64,000 nucleotides of DNA, from assembly GCA_934216615.1 (NCBI GenBank), contig CAKQCB010000011.1, forward strand, positions 1 through 64,000. The letters are read 5' to 3'. Numbering within the stretch: the stretch's first letter is position 1; each line of letters begins with the position of its first letter. A program made the position numbers and the translations under genes. The notes beneath the pieces are model-generated. The model ran no database searches, was not told where the DNA came from, and saw nothing but the letters and a program-made list of their open reading frames with translations. This document shows, one piece after another, positions 51,577-60,575 of the stretch. This DNA comes from an uncultured Anaerolineae bacterium (lineage in GTDB: Bacteria; Chloroflexota; Anaerolineae; Aggregatilineales; Phototrophicaceae).

Positions 51577-52479
51577 GTGTTACGCGCCTTTTATTCTGAT
51601 ACGTTCGTGCTTCCCTTACCGGTAGATCATCGTTTTCCGATGGCAAAATATTATCGTGTACGTGACCGTATCCTTGAGTTGGGTATCCTTCCATCGGAAC
51701 AGGTGATCACGGCCACCCCCGCCACCTATGAACAGCTTTTGCGCTGTCATGATGCTGAATACATCGACAAGGTGATGCAAGGGACGCTCAGCAAATTTGA
51801 ACAGCGTCGCATCGGGTTTCCATGGTCGCCGGAATTAGTACGCCGTTCGGTGCGAACAGTGGGTGCGACGATTCAGGCGTGTCACGCGGCCTTTGCAGAG
51901 GGCGTTTCGGTCAATCTGGCGGGCGGGACGCATCATGCCTACCCCGATCATGGTGAAGGTTATTGTGTCTTTAATGATGCGGCAGTCGCCGCCCGCGCCA
52001 TGCAAGATGCGGGGTTGGCGCGTCGTGTGGTCATCCTTGATGGCGACGTGCATCAAGGCAACGGCACAGCGGCGATTTTCGCGCAAGATCGAAGCGTGTT
52101 CACTTTCTCGATTCATGGAGCGAAGAATTTCCCTTTTCACAAAGAAAAGAGTGATCTTGACATCGAACTGCCGGATAGAACCGAAGATGCCCCTTATCTC
52201 GCCCTACTTGAAGAAGGGGTGACGCGCTCATTGGCCGCCGCCAATGCTGACATCGCAATTTATTTGGCGGGCGCAGACCCGTACTACAAAGACCGCTTAG
52301 GGCGCATGGCCTTGACGATGGACGGTCTAGCGACACGCGATCATATTGTATTAAGGCTGTGTCAGGAAGCGGGGATTCCAGTGGCGATTGCGATGGCAGG
52401 CGGGTATTCGCCCGATGTAGAAGATATTGTCGCGATCCATGTGCAGACGGTAAAAATCGCGACAGAATACGCCCGCTAA
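51577..52479 (+). CDS. Histone deacetylase-family (arginase fold) amidohydrolase
   Basis: 300 residues, GTG start at 51577. 'HDAEYIDKVMQGTLSKFEQRRIG', in parts, 'NLAGGTHHAYPDHGEGYCVFNDAAV' in parts with the His pair, and zinc-binding 'VILDGDVHQGNGTA'. A later Asp zinc ligand is expected at 'LAGADPYYKDRLG'. Bacterial members deacetylate acetylpolyamines or acetoin-related substrates; this one resembles the short class IV-like group. It starts 15 bases after the YfhO gene. Confidence 0.9.
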   Translation: MLRAFYSDTFVLPLPVDHRFPMAKYYRVRDRILELGILPSEQVITATPATYEQLLRCHDAEYIDKVMQGTLSKFEQRRIGFPWSPELVRRSVRTVGATIQACHAAFAEGVSVNLAGGTHHAYPDHGEGYCVFNDAAVAARAMQDAGLARRVVILDGDVHQGNGTAAIFAQDRSVFTFSIHGAKNFPFHKEKSDLDIELPDRTEDAPYLALLEEGVTRSLAAANADIAIYLAGADPYYKDRLGRMALTMDGLATRDHIVLRLCQEAGIPVAIAMAGGYSPDVEDIVAIHVQTVKIATEYAR

Positions 52480-52512
52480 AAATCAACGTTTATTTGTTTT
52501 AAATTTTTAAAT

Positions 52513-52546
52513 AAAGAGGGCGATCTGTTCGAGAATCGCCCTCTTT
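52513..52546. terminator. Bidirectional terminator
   Basis: Stem AAAGAGGGCGAT / ATCGCCCTCTTT with a 10-base loop, T run to the right and A run (T on the minus strand) to the left. It separates the convergent HDAC-family and beta-helix genes. Confidence 0.88.
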
Positions 52547-52574
52547 TATTACTGAATTACTGACAAGTGAACCG

Positions 52575-54815
52575 CTAGTTCGGGGTTTGGCTGACGATCA
52601 CCAAGGTGCCCGGCTCAAACAATGTGGCGCAGGTGAAACCCTGAAATTCGGGGACGGTGTAACTGCCGATGATTTCGGGATGGCGTGGCATTTGACTGGC
52701 GGCGAGCCAAATCAGCGATCCACTGCCTTTCACGCAGAACACCGCACCGCCTTCAAAGTAGGTCATGCCTGACGGACTGAAGATGTCAATCGCTTGCTGA
52801 ATACCGAGCGCTTCAAGCCCTTCGATGCCGATACTGCCAATGTGATACAGATTGTTGCCGAGCCATGTGGTCGGCGCGCCGTTTTGATACAAAATACGGC
52901 AGTTGATTGCATAGCCGAGCGCGTCGGAGGTGTTGCTGCGCACCACACCACTTTCACTAAAGTTATGATCTTCACAGAGCGGGGTGGGCGGTGGCGGTGG
53001 GAAGTCCTGAAGGAAGACCGTCACGTTGGTGATGCTCATGTCAAGCGGATATTCCGACGCAGAGCTGGCGCTGATGCTGTGAGAGATCAGCGTTTGGCGT
53101 GACGTATTCTCGGCCAAATTCTGCGCGCCGGTGACGGTTACGTAAAACAAACCGCCCGCGCTGACATCTAACACAAAGGGGGAGGTCGTCGCGCCATTGA
53201 CGGTGACTTGTGCAGGGTCAAACTGGATGGCGAGAGAAACCGCGCCTGAAGGAACCGAACCCAACGTGATGACGTATTCCGCTGAACTGCCTTCGCTGAC
53301 GAGCACACTGGACGGGGCAACGGTGATGTCTGTGATCTGCGGGACTGTATCATCGTCCGTGTTTATGAGCGTCACAGGAGCAAGCGTGAAGCCGTTGTAA
53401 GTTGCATCCGCACTGGCGACGGCAAACATGATTTGATAGGTCTGGTCGCCGTCGATGAGCGTATCATCCACGCCTGTGACGGTCACAGACTGCGGAATGT
53501 TCCAATTCGCAGGCGTGAAGGTGAGCGACGCTGGACTGACCGCGCCTTCATTGAGGTTACTGCTGGTGAGGGCGACGGTGACATCCGCAGTGGGAAGTCC
53601 ACCTTCGATAACGACGGTAAATGTGGCTGTCGTCCCACTTTCAGAGGTGGTTAAGCCACTGCTTGGATTGACTGTGATTGCCCCGCCGCCAGATGAAAAA
53701 ATGGACTCGTAAGCACCCATATCGACTGTGCCTTGTTGAATACGAGGGTTACCCGCCAGATCAGAGATAATCCCCGCGGGGATGAGCGCGTTGTTTCCCG
53801 CGTTGATGGCAGGGCTTATGGACGACAGGGTGAGGTTACTATTGAAATAAGGGTCGCCATTCAAGTTACCATTACTGCCCGCGGTGGCGCCACAACTGCC
53901 ATCTTCAATAAGTGAATAGTAGAATATGGGAGCATCGCCACCCGGAGAATAACAATCTGAAGTGACTGAATTAGCGATGATACTATTATTCAGCGTAAGC
54001 GGCATAAATGTGAATAACCCGCCACCTGTCCCAGAATTGCCAGAGAAGGTACTGTTATTGATGATGGCGGGGCCACCGTTATAAATGCCACCCCCGACAT
54101 TACTGATATTCCCCGAGAAGATACTATGATTTATAGAGAGAGTGCCTTGATTATAAATCCCACCACCGCTGATCGAGTTATTCCCCGAGAAAGTTGTGTT
54201 GTTCAGCGTGAGTGTGTTGTAGTTAAGAATCGCGCCCCCATTGTTACTGCTATTCATAGAGAAGATACTGTTATTGACAGTGAACATGGTGTGATTCAAC
54301 ACTGCCCCACCCGTTGGAGCATTATTCAGTGTAAAAGTACTGTGATTTGCCGTGAGGATGCTTAAATTTTCTATTGCCGCGCCATAACCCGCGGTGTTCA
54401 GTGTGAAGCTCGTGTTATTCACAGTGAGCGTCCCCTGATTATAAATCCCACTACCGCCTTCACTATTTGAAAGATTGCCTCGGGCAATAGTGAGGTTATT
54501 GAGGACGACATTTGCGCTTGGATGAATTTCCATCACACGGATAGCGTTATTGCCGTCCAGCATTGCCCCATTCCCATTGATTGTAAGGGAGTTGCCCCCA
54601 TCAGCTTGGATGTGGAGCGTAGACCCCAGCGTGTAAATACAGCCTGATGCAAGATTGAGGGTATCGGCTTGGGCATTGGTATTTGCGGTTAAGATCGCAT
54701 CAGTAAGTTCTGTGGGATTGCACGCCAGCGTAAAATCAGCAGCGTGGATGGGGATGAATGAAACAGAGAACACGAACAGCAGAAAGCTAAGACGAAAGAT
54801 CGAAGCTAGGTTCAT
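52575..54815 (-). CDS. Secreted beta-helix protein with shared C-terminal domain
   Basis: 746 residues. Signal peptide about 1-25. 'NPTELTDAILTANTNAQADTLNL' in parts opens a right-handed parallel beta-helix (about 30-370) with repeated 'NNSTFSGN', 'GGGIYN' rungs, typical of polymorphic surface proteins. Two Ig-like/Calx-beta-like repeats follow (about 375-610, 'FTVVIEGGLPTADVTVAL'). The last 130 residues match the C-terminus of the protein at 27808-29037 ('IGIEGLEALGIQQAIDIFSP', 'PEIIGSYTVPEFQGFTC', final 'QTPN'). Probably cell-surface adhesion or polysaccharide binding. Confidence 0.85.
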   Translation of the reverse strand: MNLASIFRLSFLLFVFSVSFIPIHAADFTLACNPTELTDAILTANTNAQADTLNLASGCIYTLGSTLHIQADGGNSLTINGNGAMLDGNNAIRVMEIHPSANVVLNNLTIARGNLSNSEGGSGIYNQGTLTVNNTSFTLNTAGYGAAIENLSILTANHSTFTLNNAPTGGAVLNHTMFTVNNSIFSMNSSNNGGAILNYNTLTLNNTTFSGNNSISGGGIYNQGTLSINHSIFSGNISNVGGGIYNGGPAIINNSTFSGNSGTGGGLFTFMPLTLNNSIIANSVTSDCYSPGGDAPIFYYSLIEDGSCGATAGSNGNLNGDPYFNSNLTLSSISPAINAGNNALIPAGIISDLAGNPRIQQGTVDMGAYESIFSSGGGAITVNPSSGLTTSESGTTATFTVVIEGGLPTADVTVALTSSNLNEGAVSPASLTFTPANWNIPQSVTVTGVDDTLIDGDQTYQIMFAVASADATYNGFTLAPVTLINTDDDTVPQITDITVAPSSVLVSEGSSAEYVITLGSVPSGAVSLAIQFDPAQVTVNGATTSPFVLDVSAGGLFYVTVTGAQNLAENTSRQTLISHSISASSASEYPLDMSITNVTVFLQDFPPPPPTPLCEDHNFSESGVVRSNTSDALGYAINCRILYQNGAPTTWLGNNLYHIGSIGIEGLEALGIQQAIDIFSPSGMTYFEGGAVFCVKGSGSLIWLAASQMPRHPEIIGSYTVPEFQGFTCATLFEPGTLVIVSQTPN

Positions 54816-55014
54816 AATATCCCTTCAGAGATATAATTACGTGATGCAGAAAATAAGGTTCTAAAGTCTCTATTAAAAGGTATGTTATACCCGATGAAGA
54901 ATTACATTTTTATATAGTAGTGGGATTTAACAAATTCGGGTCTTTAGAAAATTTAAAAATAGTGCGAAATTTACAAACTGCGGATTTTTACAGCGACGAA
55001 AGTTTAGACCACAA

Positions 55015-55044
55015 AAAAGGGTGATTCGTATGAATCACCCTTTT
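55015..55044. terminator. Terminator of the M24 peptidase gene
   Basis: Perfect 13-bp stem AAAAGGGTGATTC / GAATCACCCTTTT with a four-base loop; T run on both strands. The rest of the gap 54816-55068 is AT-rich with nothing else I can name. Confidence 0.88.
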
Positions 55045-55068
55045 GCATTGCTCAGAAAACTTCAGAAG

Positions 55069-56265
55069 TTATTCTACTGGCACAACGATGATTTCAGTTT
55101 GTGGCTTGCCTAACCATTCGTAACCATCTTCTGTCACGACGACATCTTCTTCTAGCGAAACCAAGCCGTAGCCGGGGACTTCAACGCCCAATTCAAGCGT
55201 GAAGCAGTTGTTGACTTCCACAAGGCCATATGGGGTTTTGCCGTAGCGTTCCCAACGTGGGCCTAACAAGGTCGCGCCATCGTGGACGGTACGCCCAATC
55301 CCATGCCCAACCGCATGTTGATATTCGGGGTAGCCCGCCGCGACGATGAAGGAACGGGCGGCATCATCGACGACTGCGCCTTGAACGCCGGGTTTCAACG
55401 CTTCACCTGCCGCCAAAATAGCGCCCCTCACGGAATCAAAAGCGTGTTGGACAGGTTCGGGAATACTGGTTTCGCCTTTGGGTTGTAAGTACCAGACACG
55501 TTGAATGTCGGAAATGTAATCGTTCAGAATCACACCTTGATCGATGCGGACTAAGTAGCCCGCTTTGGTCACGTATTGATCTGAAGGCGACGTATGACCG
55601 ACTGGCGAATCTGGCCCGACGGTGACGGTAGGGCAGTGCCCCGGGTCCCATGAAGGGACGACGCCTTCTTTGTGATATTCGCTGTGGACGAAATTGGCAA
55701 TTTCAAGTTCGCTCAAGCCGGGTTTCAAAAATGCGGTGATGCGGTCAATGATGCGGTCGGTTAACGCGACGGCTTCACGAATCCGTTGAATTTCGGATGG
55801 GGTTTTGCGTCCACGTAATGGATTCAGGATATTTTCAGCCGAGATCAATTCATACGGCTTGCCCGCCAAATAACGCTTCAGGGTCAAATACATCCCGTGT
55901 GAAAGGCCGTCCGCCGCCGTATCACTTTCTGAGTAATTGACCGCGATTTGTTTGGGGCTTAAACGGTCTAGGACATCGACCAATGAGGTTTGGATGCTTT
56001 GATCGTAAGAGATGACTTCATCCCAAACGCCCATGCGTTGGAAATTGACGATTTCGTAGCGCCCTGCAATCGCCACTTTATACCCTGTCTTGGTGATGAT
56101 TAAGGCGGTGTGCCACGTCATATTGGATGGGCAGATCAAAGGCAGTGCGGGGTCGGCATTATGCTCGGTTTCGCGCACGAAGGTGAGCCATATATCAACA
56201 TCTTGCTCGCGCAAAATGCTAATCGCCTGCTCAATTTTTTCAAGCTGTAAAGTGAAATCTAACAT
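55069..56265 (-). CDS. M24-family metallopeptidase (Xaa-Pro dipeptidase-like)
   Basis: 398 residues from ATG 56265, 8 bases after GAAAGGCG; the longer form would run into the upstream terminator. N-terminal creatinase-like domain to about 165, then the pita-bread fold: 'VRIDQGVILNDYISDIQRV' (D ligands), 'QHAVGHGIGRTVHDG' (His), 'FTLELGVEVPGYGLVSLEEDV' (Glu ligands; first ligand Asp in 'DQGV'). Cleaves dipeptides or N-terminal residues before Pro. It follows the oligopeptide transporter operon, which fits peptide use. Confidence 0.88.
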   Translation of the reverse strand: MLDFTLQLEKIEQAISILREQDVDIWLTFVRETEHNADPALPLICPSNMTWHTALIITKTGYKVAIAGRYEIVNFQRMGVWDEVISYDQSIQTSLVDVLDRLSPKQIAVNYSESDTAADGLSHGMYLTLKRYLAGKPYELISAENILNPLRGRKTPSEIQRIREAVALTDRIIDRITAFLKPGLSELEIANFVHSEYHKEGVVPSWDPGHCPTVTVGPDSPVGHTSPSDQYVTKAGYLVRIDQGVILNDYISDIQRVWYLQPKGETSIPEPVQHAFDSVRGAILAAGEALKPGVQGAVVDDAARSFIVAAGYPEYQHAVGHGIGRTVHDGATLLGPRWERYGKTPYGLVEVNNCFTLELGVEVPGYGLVSLEEDVVVTEDGYEWLGKPQTEIIVVPVE

Positions 56266-56305
56266 GGTCGAACGCCTTTCAGTAGTCATGAAAACTAGGT
56301 AACAA

Positions 56306-56335
56306 AAAAGAGACGGTACAAAAACCGCCTCTTTT
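56306..56335 (-). terminator. Terminator of the leftward oligopeptide operon
   Basis: Stem AAAAGAGACGGT / ACCGCCTCTTTT with one mismatch and a six-base loop; T run after it on the minus strand. Lies between the last permease gene and the M24 peptidase start. Confidence 0.82.
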
Positions 56336-56360
56336 GCTTCGGGCAAATAAAACGGTTTTG

Positions 56361-57311
56361 TTATCGTAACGAACGAGGATCAAAAGCATCTCGGAGGCCG
56401 TCGCCCAAGAAATTGATCCCTAACGTTGTTAACATGATAAACAGAGCTGGGAAAAACCAGTAGAACCAGTGGGTTATATAGCTGTTGGCATCCCCCATGA
56501 TATTGCCCCAAGTCGGCGTTGGCGCACGCACCCCTAAGCCCAAGAAACCGAGATAGGCTTCTAGCAAGATGGCCGAAGCGACCCCTAACGTGGCGGCCAC
56601 GACGATGGGCGCAAAACAGTTGGGCAAGACGTGACGAATCAAAATATGACGATCTTTCGCCCCGATGGAACGCGCCGCCGTGATGAATTCTTGTTCTTTC
56701 AACGCCAAGACCACCGAACGGACGATCCGCGCAACGCGCATCCAACTGGTAAGACCAATCACAAAAATGATGACGATCATGGTACTGCTGAAGTCGCGCC
56801 CTAGAATACGGAAGTCTGGGAATTGGGTCGGGTCAGAAAACAAACGTAACGTGATCAATGCTAAAAAGAGTTGGGGAATACTCAACATGGCTTCGGCAAT
56901 GCGCATCAAGAGAGAGTCGATAAATCCCCCCATATAGCCTGCCACCATGCCGACGACAGTCCCCACTAACATTTGCACAATCACCGCGGTGATGCCGACA
57001 AAGAGCGAAATTTGCCCACCGTAAACCACACGTGCTAAAAGATCACGCCCGATCACGTCTGTGCCGAATGGGAATTCAACCGAAGGATATTGCAACCCGC
57101 GCGCAGGGCTGTTAAATGTCGATTGAGAATAGGGGATTAAAATAGACCCCAAAATCACAAATACAAACACGATCAAGAGCAAAATTGCGCCGATGATCGC
57201 CATGCGATGATGTCTTAAACGTGCGAAACTTCGCGCAAAATTCGATTGGCTTTTGGTGCGCGTAAGTTGAGGGACTTCTGAAGTGTTTTGAACATTACCG
57301 ACTGTACTCAT
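56361..57311 (-). CDS. Oligopeptide-type ABC permease (DppC/OppC-like)
   Basis: 316 residues. 'SFARLRHHRMAIIGAILLLIVFVFVI' in parts at the N-terminus (the OppC_N segment), six TM helices and the EAA loop 'SIGAKDRHILIRHVLPNCFAPI'. 'FGTDVIGRDLLARVVYGGQISL' in parts is typical of DppC. Starts 15 bases after its partner permease. Confidence 0.94.
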   Translation of the reverse strand: MSTVGNVQNTSEVPQLTRTKSQSNFARSFARLRHHRMAIIGAILLLIVFVFVILGSILIPYSQSTFNSPARGLQYPSVEFPFGTDVIGRDLLARVVYGGQISLFVGITAVIVQMLVGTVVGMVAGYMGGFIDSLLMRIAEAMLSIPQLFLALITLRLFSDPTQFPDFRILGRDFSSTMIVIIFVIGLTSWMRVARIVRSVVLALKEQEFITAARSIGAKDRHILIRHVLPNCFAPIVVAATLGVASAILLEAYLGFLGLGVRAPTPTWGNIMGDANSYITHWFYWFFPALFIMLTTLGINFLGDGLRDAFDPRSLR

Positions 57312-57326
57312 CGAAGTTTCTTCCCT

Positions 57327-58346
57327 TTAATAACGGATACGGGGATCAAACCACGTATAGACCACATCGGTCAAAATTTGGAAAACAACCACCAAAACGC
57401 ACAGCAGCATCAAAATTGCCATCATCACAGGAACATCTGCACGTTCGAAACTTTCGATGAATAACCGTCCCATTCCGGGCCATGCGAAGATACGTTCTGT
57501 GACCACCGCGCCTGCTAACAAGAAGGGCAAGTCCAGCCCGACTAACGTGACAAGCGGCAGCGCGGCGTTTTTTAAAGCGTGTCTTTGGACAACCGTTCGT
57601 TCGCTCAAACCTTTCGATTGTGCGGTACGGATGAAATCTTGACCGAGCACTTCTAAAGTTGAGGAACGAATAAAGCGCACATAACCTGCAAGCTGGATAG
57701 ACACTAAACAGAAAACAGGCATGATCATATGCAAGATGAGGTCTGAGAAAGAGCCGTTTCCAGTCCCGCCGATGGGTAATGCTGGTAGTCCCCACCGCGT
57801 AAACTGAACGGCAAAAATATATATCATAATCAACGCGATGAAGAAGATAGGCATTGAATACAAGAAAAACGAAATCCCAGAGATGATATTATCTATAAGG
57901 GAATACTGGCGAATCGCCGAATATACCCCGATCCCGACCGCTAAGATCAGCGTGATCGTGTATGCCGGAACCATCAGCGTCAACGTAGACGGTAGGCGTT
58001 CCTCAATACGAGTCCATGCGGGTTGACGGGTGACGAACGAAAGGCCGAAGTCCCCGCGCAAAACCCCGCGTCGTGTGCCGGGTTCCATCACGGAACCATC
58101 CCCCCGAACATCGACAATCATCCAATCATTGCCGACGAGCCAGACGAGATATTGTTCAAATAAAGGACGGTCAAGCCCTAAACGACGGCGCATTTCTTCG
58201 CGTTGTGCGGCGGTGGGGCGCTGACGTGATTCTGCGAAAACAGCGAGCGGGTCACCGAGTGATGTGCTAAAGGCAAACAATATAAAACTAATGACGAAAA
58301 GAAGGGGAATCGATTGGATAAGACGACGAATGATGTATTTAGTCAT
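57327..58346 (-). CDS. Oligopeptide-type ABC permease (DppB/OppB-like)
   Basis: 339 residues from ATG 58346. 'TKYIIRRLIQSIPLLFVISFILF' in parts, 'RRRLGLDRPLFEQYLVWL', six TM helices and 'QSKGLSERTVVQRHALKNAALP', the EAA loop. The operon lacks its own ATPase genes in the window. Confidence 0.94.
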   Translation of the reverse strand: MTKYIIRRLIQSIPLLFVISFILFAFSTSLGDPLAVFAESRQRPTAAQREEMRRRLGLDRPLFEQYLVWLVGNDWMIVDVRGDGSVMEPGTRRGVLRGDFGLSFVTRQPAWTRIEERLPSTLTLMVPAYTITLILAVGIGVYSAIRQYSLIDNIISGISFFLYSMPIFFIALIMIYIFAVQFTRWGLPALPIGGTGNGSFSDLILHMIMPVFCLVSIQLAGYVRFIRSSTLEVLGQDFIRTAQSKGLSERTVVQRHALKNAALPLVTLVGLDLPFLLAGAVVTERIFAWPGMGRLFIESFERADVPVMMAILMLLCVLVVVFQILTDVVYTWFDPRIRY

Positions 58347-58374
58347 GCGGGTTGCCTGATGGGTGTGCTGGTGA

Positions 58375-58405
58375 TTTAAGGACGGGTGAACCACCCGTCC
58401 TTAAA
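58375..58405. terminator. Strong hairpin between binding protein and permeases
   Basis: Perfect 14-bp stem TTTAAGGACGGGTG / CACCCGTCCTTAAA with a three-base loop. No T run. Placed between the abundant binding-protein gene and the permeases, so it probably protects the upstream message or partly stops transcription. Confidence 0.7.
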
Positions 58406-58430
58406 GTGTCTACTCAAAAATGACGTTGAA

Positions 58431-60122
58431 CTAGTTGCTTAATTCCCAGTTCATAATGTCGAACCACATGTTACCAACACCGGAACCGAATGTGATTGGG
58501 TCAGCGAAGCTCGATGCGTTGTAAGCATAGTTGTCACCACGGGGGAACAGGTTTACCAAAGGCACTTGGTCAGCCATGATCGCTTGAATGGTGTTCGCAG
58601 CTTCTTGACGTTCAGCGGCGTCGAGTGAGGTCATTGTGACGAGTGCAGCAGCATCCATTTCTTCACTGCAGAAACCGGTGAAGTTTTGTCCACCTTGGTT
58701 TTCTTCAGTTGGGAATTGTTCGCAGTTCAAGGCTTCAACAACGGTCACGTTTGCAGGGTTGGTCAACGCGGTGTTGTTTGCATATTGAGAAATATCGAAT
58801 GCGCCAACTGCGTTGATGCCCCCATTGGCCCATGTACCGAAGAATTCAGAAGCAGGATAGGCTTCTTGAACAGTGCCGATACCGACTGCGGCCAAGTCTT
58901 GAGCAACCACAGCTTGGATGTTTGTACGCCATTGAGCGTTGGTGGTGCCGTATCGCAGGACGAGTTCAACGCCGTCCATATCGCGCGTGCCGTCGCCATT
59001 GCTGTCAACCCAACCCGCTTCGTCCAACAGACGGTTGGCTTCGTCAACATTGTATGCTGTGACGCCGAGGGAAGTATCTTCAAATGGAGAACGAGAGTAA
59101 ATGCTGTCGGTTGGGGTGGTTGCACCAGCCAAGAGGTCCACAGTCAACGCGTCGCGGTTGATTGCGTAACGGATGGCACGACGGACATTCACATCCAGTA
59201 ATGCGGGGTGACCTTGTTCGGGAACATCTTCAGGACGAACATTCAACCACAGGCTTTCAATGTAACCACCGAAAACGGAGGTGATCACAATGTCTTCACT
59301 GCTGGCTGCAACACGGGGGATGTCGCCTTCGCTGATGTTCGGGACGATATCCAATTGGCCTGCACTTAACGCGGCAAATTGAGAGTCAGTGTCTGGGAAG
59401 AAGCGGAGAACAATACGGCCGATGTTGGGCGCACCAAAAACATAGCTGGGGTTCGCATCAAAAACCATTTGTTCACCACGACGCCATTCGCTCAACACGT
59501 AGGGGCCGCTGAAGACGGTGGGATCTAAGTTTTCGGCTGCAAATTCAATCGAACCTTCAGCTTCATAGATCGGTTGGAAGATATGTGCAGGCAAAATGGT
59601 GGACAAACCGCTGGAACCAGCCATTTCTTCGGGGAAGGGTTTCGGTGCATTGAAGGTCAATTGGAAAGTGAGATCGTCAATTTGTTCGACGCTTTCCAAC
59701 GCTTCGGAAATCGCCCCACCTTGGATCAGGTTATTGGCAGGTTCTTCAATCATTTGATAAGTGAAGACCAAGTCAGCGGCTGTTAATGGAGTCCCGTCGC
59801 TCCAAGTTAAGCCTTCTTTCAAGGTGATGGTATAGGTCATGTAATCTTCGCTAATACCACCATTTTCAACAGAAGGAACTTCTTCGACCAATACGGGCGT
59901 AGCTTCTAATGTATCGGTGATGTCCCATAAGCTAGCCATGACAAGGTCATTTGCCCATTGTGCAAAGGCCATGCTGCTGTAAAAGCCGTTCATGCTGTCT
60001 GGTTCTTGAGAGAAACCGACATCAAGTGTGGGAACATCTTGCGCAGCAACGGGCGCAACCAACACCCCAGCTGCTAATGCAAATGGGATGGTACAACGTA
60101 ACAATTTACTTGCTTGAGTCAT
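58431..60122 (-). CDS. Family 5 extracellular solute-binding protein
   Basis: 563 residues from ATG 60122, 5 bases after GGAGGACC. Signal peptide about 1-28 ('...LVAPVAAQDV'), no lipobox Cys. SBP_bac_5 pattern: 'DVGFSQEPDSMNGFYSS', 'LKEGLTWSDGTPLTAADLVFTYQ' in parts, 'RAIRYAINRDALTVDLLAG' and 'FEDTSLGVTAYNVDEANRLL' in parts. It binds peptides or similar substrates for the two downstream permeases. Confidence 0.93.
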   Translation of the reverse strand: MTQASKLLRCTIPFALAAGVLVAPVAAQDVPTLDVGFSQEPDSMNGFYSSMAFAQWANDLVMASLWDITDTLEATPVLVEEVPSVENGGISEDYMTYTITLKEGLTWSDGTPLTAADLVFTYQMIEEPANNLIQGGAISEALESVEQIDDLTFQLTFNAPKPFPEEMAGSSGLSTILPAHIFQPIYEAEGSIEFAAENLDPTVFSGPYVLSEWRRGEQMVFDANPSYVFGAPNIGRIVLRFFPDTDSQFAALSAGQLDIVPNISEGDIPRVAASSEDIVITSVFGGYIESLWLNVRPEDVPEQGHPALLDVNVRRAIRYAINRDALTVDLLAGATTPTDSIYSRSPFEDTSLGVTAYNVDEANRLLDEAGWVDSNGDGTRDMDGVELVLRYGTTNAQWRTNIQAVVAQDLAAVGIGTVQEAYPASEFFGTWANGGINAVGAFDISQYANNTALTNPANVTVVEALNCEQFPTEENQGGQNFTGFCSEEMDAAALVTMTSLDAAERQEAANTIQAIMADQVPLVNLFPRGDNYAYNASSFADPITFGSGVGNMWFDIMNWELSN

Positions 60123-60575
60123 ACAAAGGTCCTCCAAAAATGACTTTGTTAAAACAAAATGGCTCAAAATTTAATACTTCACTGTAGATTATGACGGAGT
60201 ATTACATTTCAAGCAAAAAAAACTTCCTGCACAATAAAATAAGAGAACAAGACCCCTATAAGACCAATTTGAAACTTTACACTTCATAGAGTTTTGAACC
60301 AAATTGATGCTTATGGTGTAGCTTCAACTAGAACAGCGTTGCACATTCCCTAGTTGATTATTCATAAACAATACCCAATGAAACAACATTCTGGATTTGC
60401 AAAAAATTACCACATTCTTTGGAGGTTTCTTGGTGATTTCACACATACATTTCACCTTGCATCTCTAACGACATAGTGCTAATTTTTCGTGTAGTAGAGG
60501 TTGCATGATGTTGGACAGGGAAATTGCAACCTGTGCAAAAAAATTTCTTTAAGAGGGAAGCATTAGGAGGCTTCG
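60123..60575. other. Divergent intergenic region between two transporter operons
   Basis: 453 bases, AT-rich. Contains an inverted repeat AGGTTGCA / TGCAACCT (60498-60505 and 60525-60532) about 45 bases before the rightward start, a possible regulator site. AGGAGG (60566-60571) serves the ATG at 60576. No ORF or RNA gene recognised. Confidence 0.55.
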
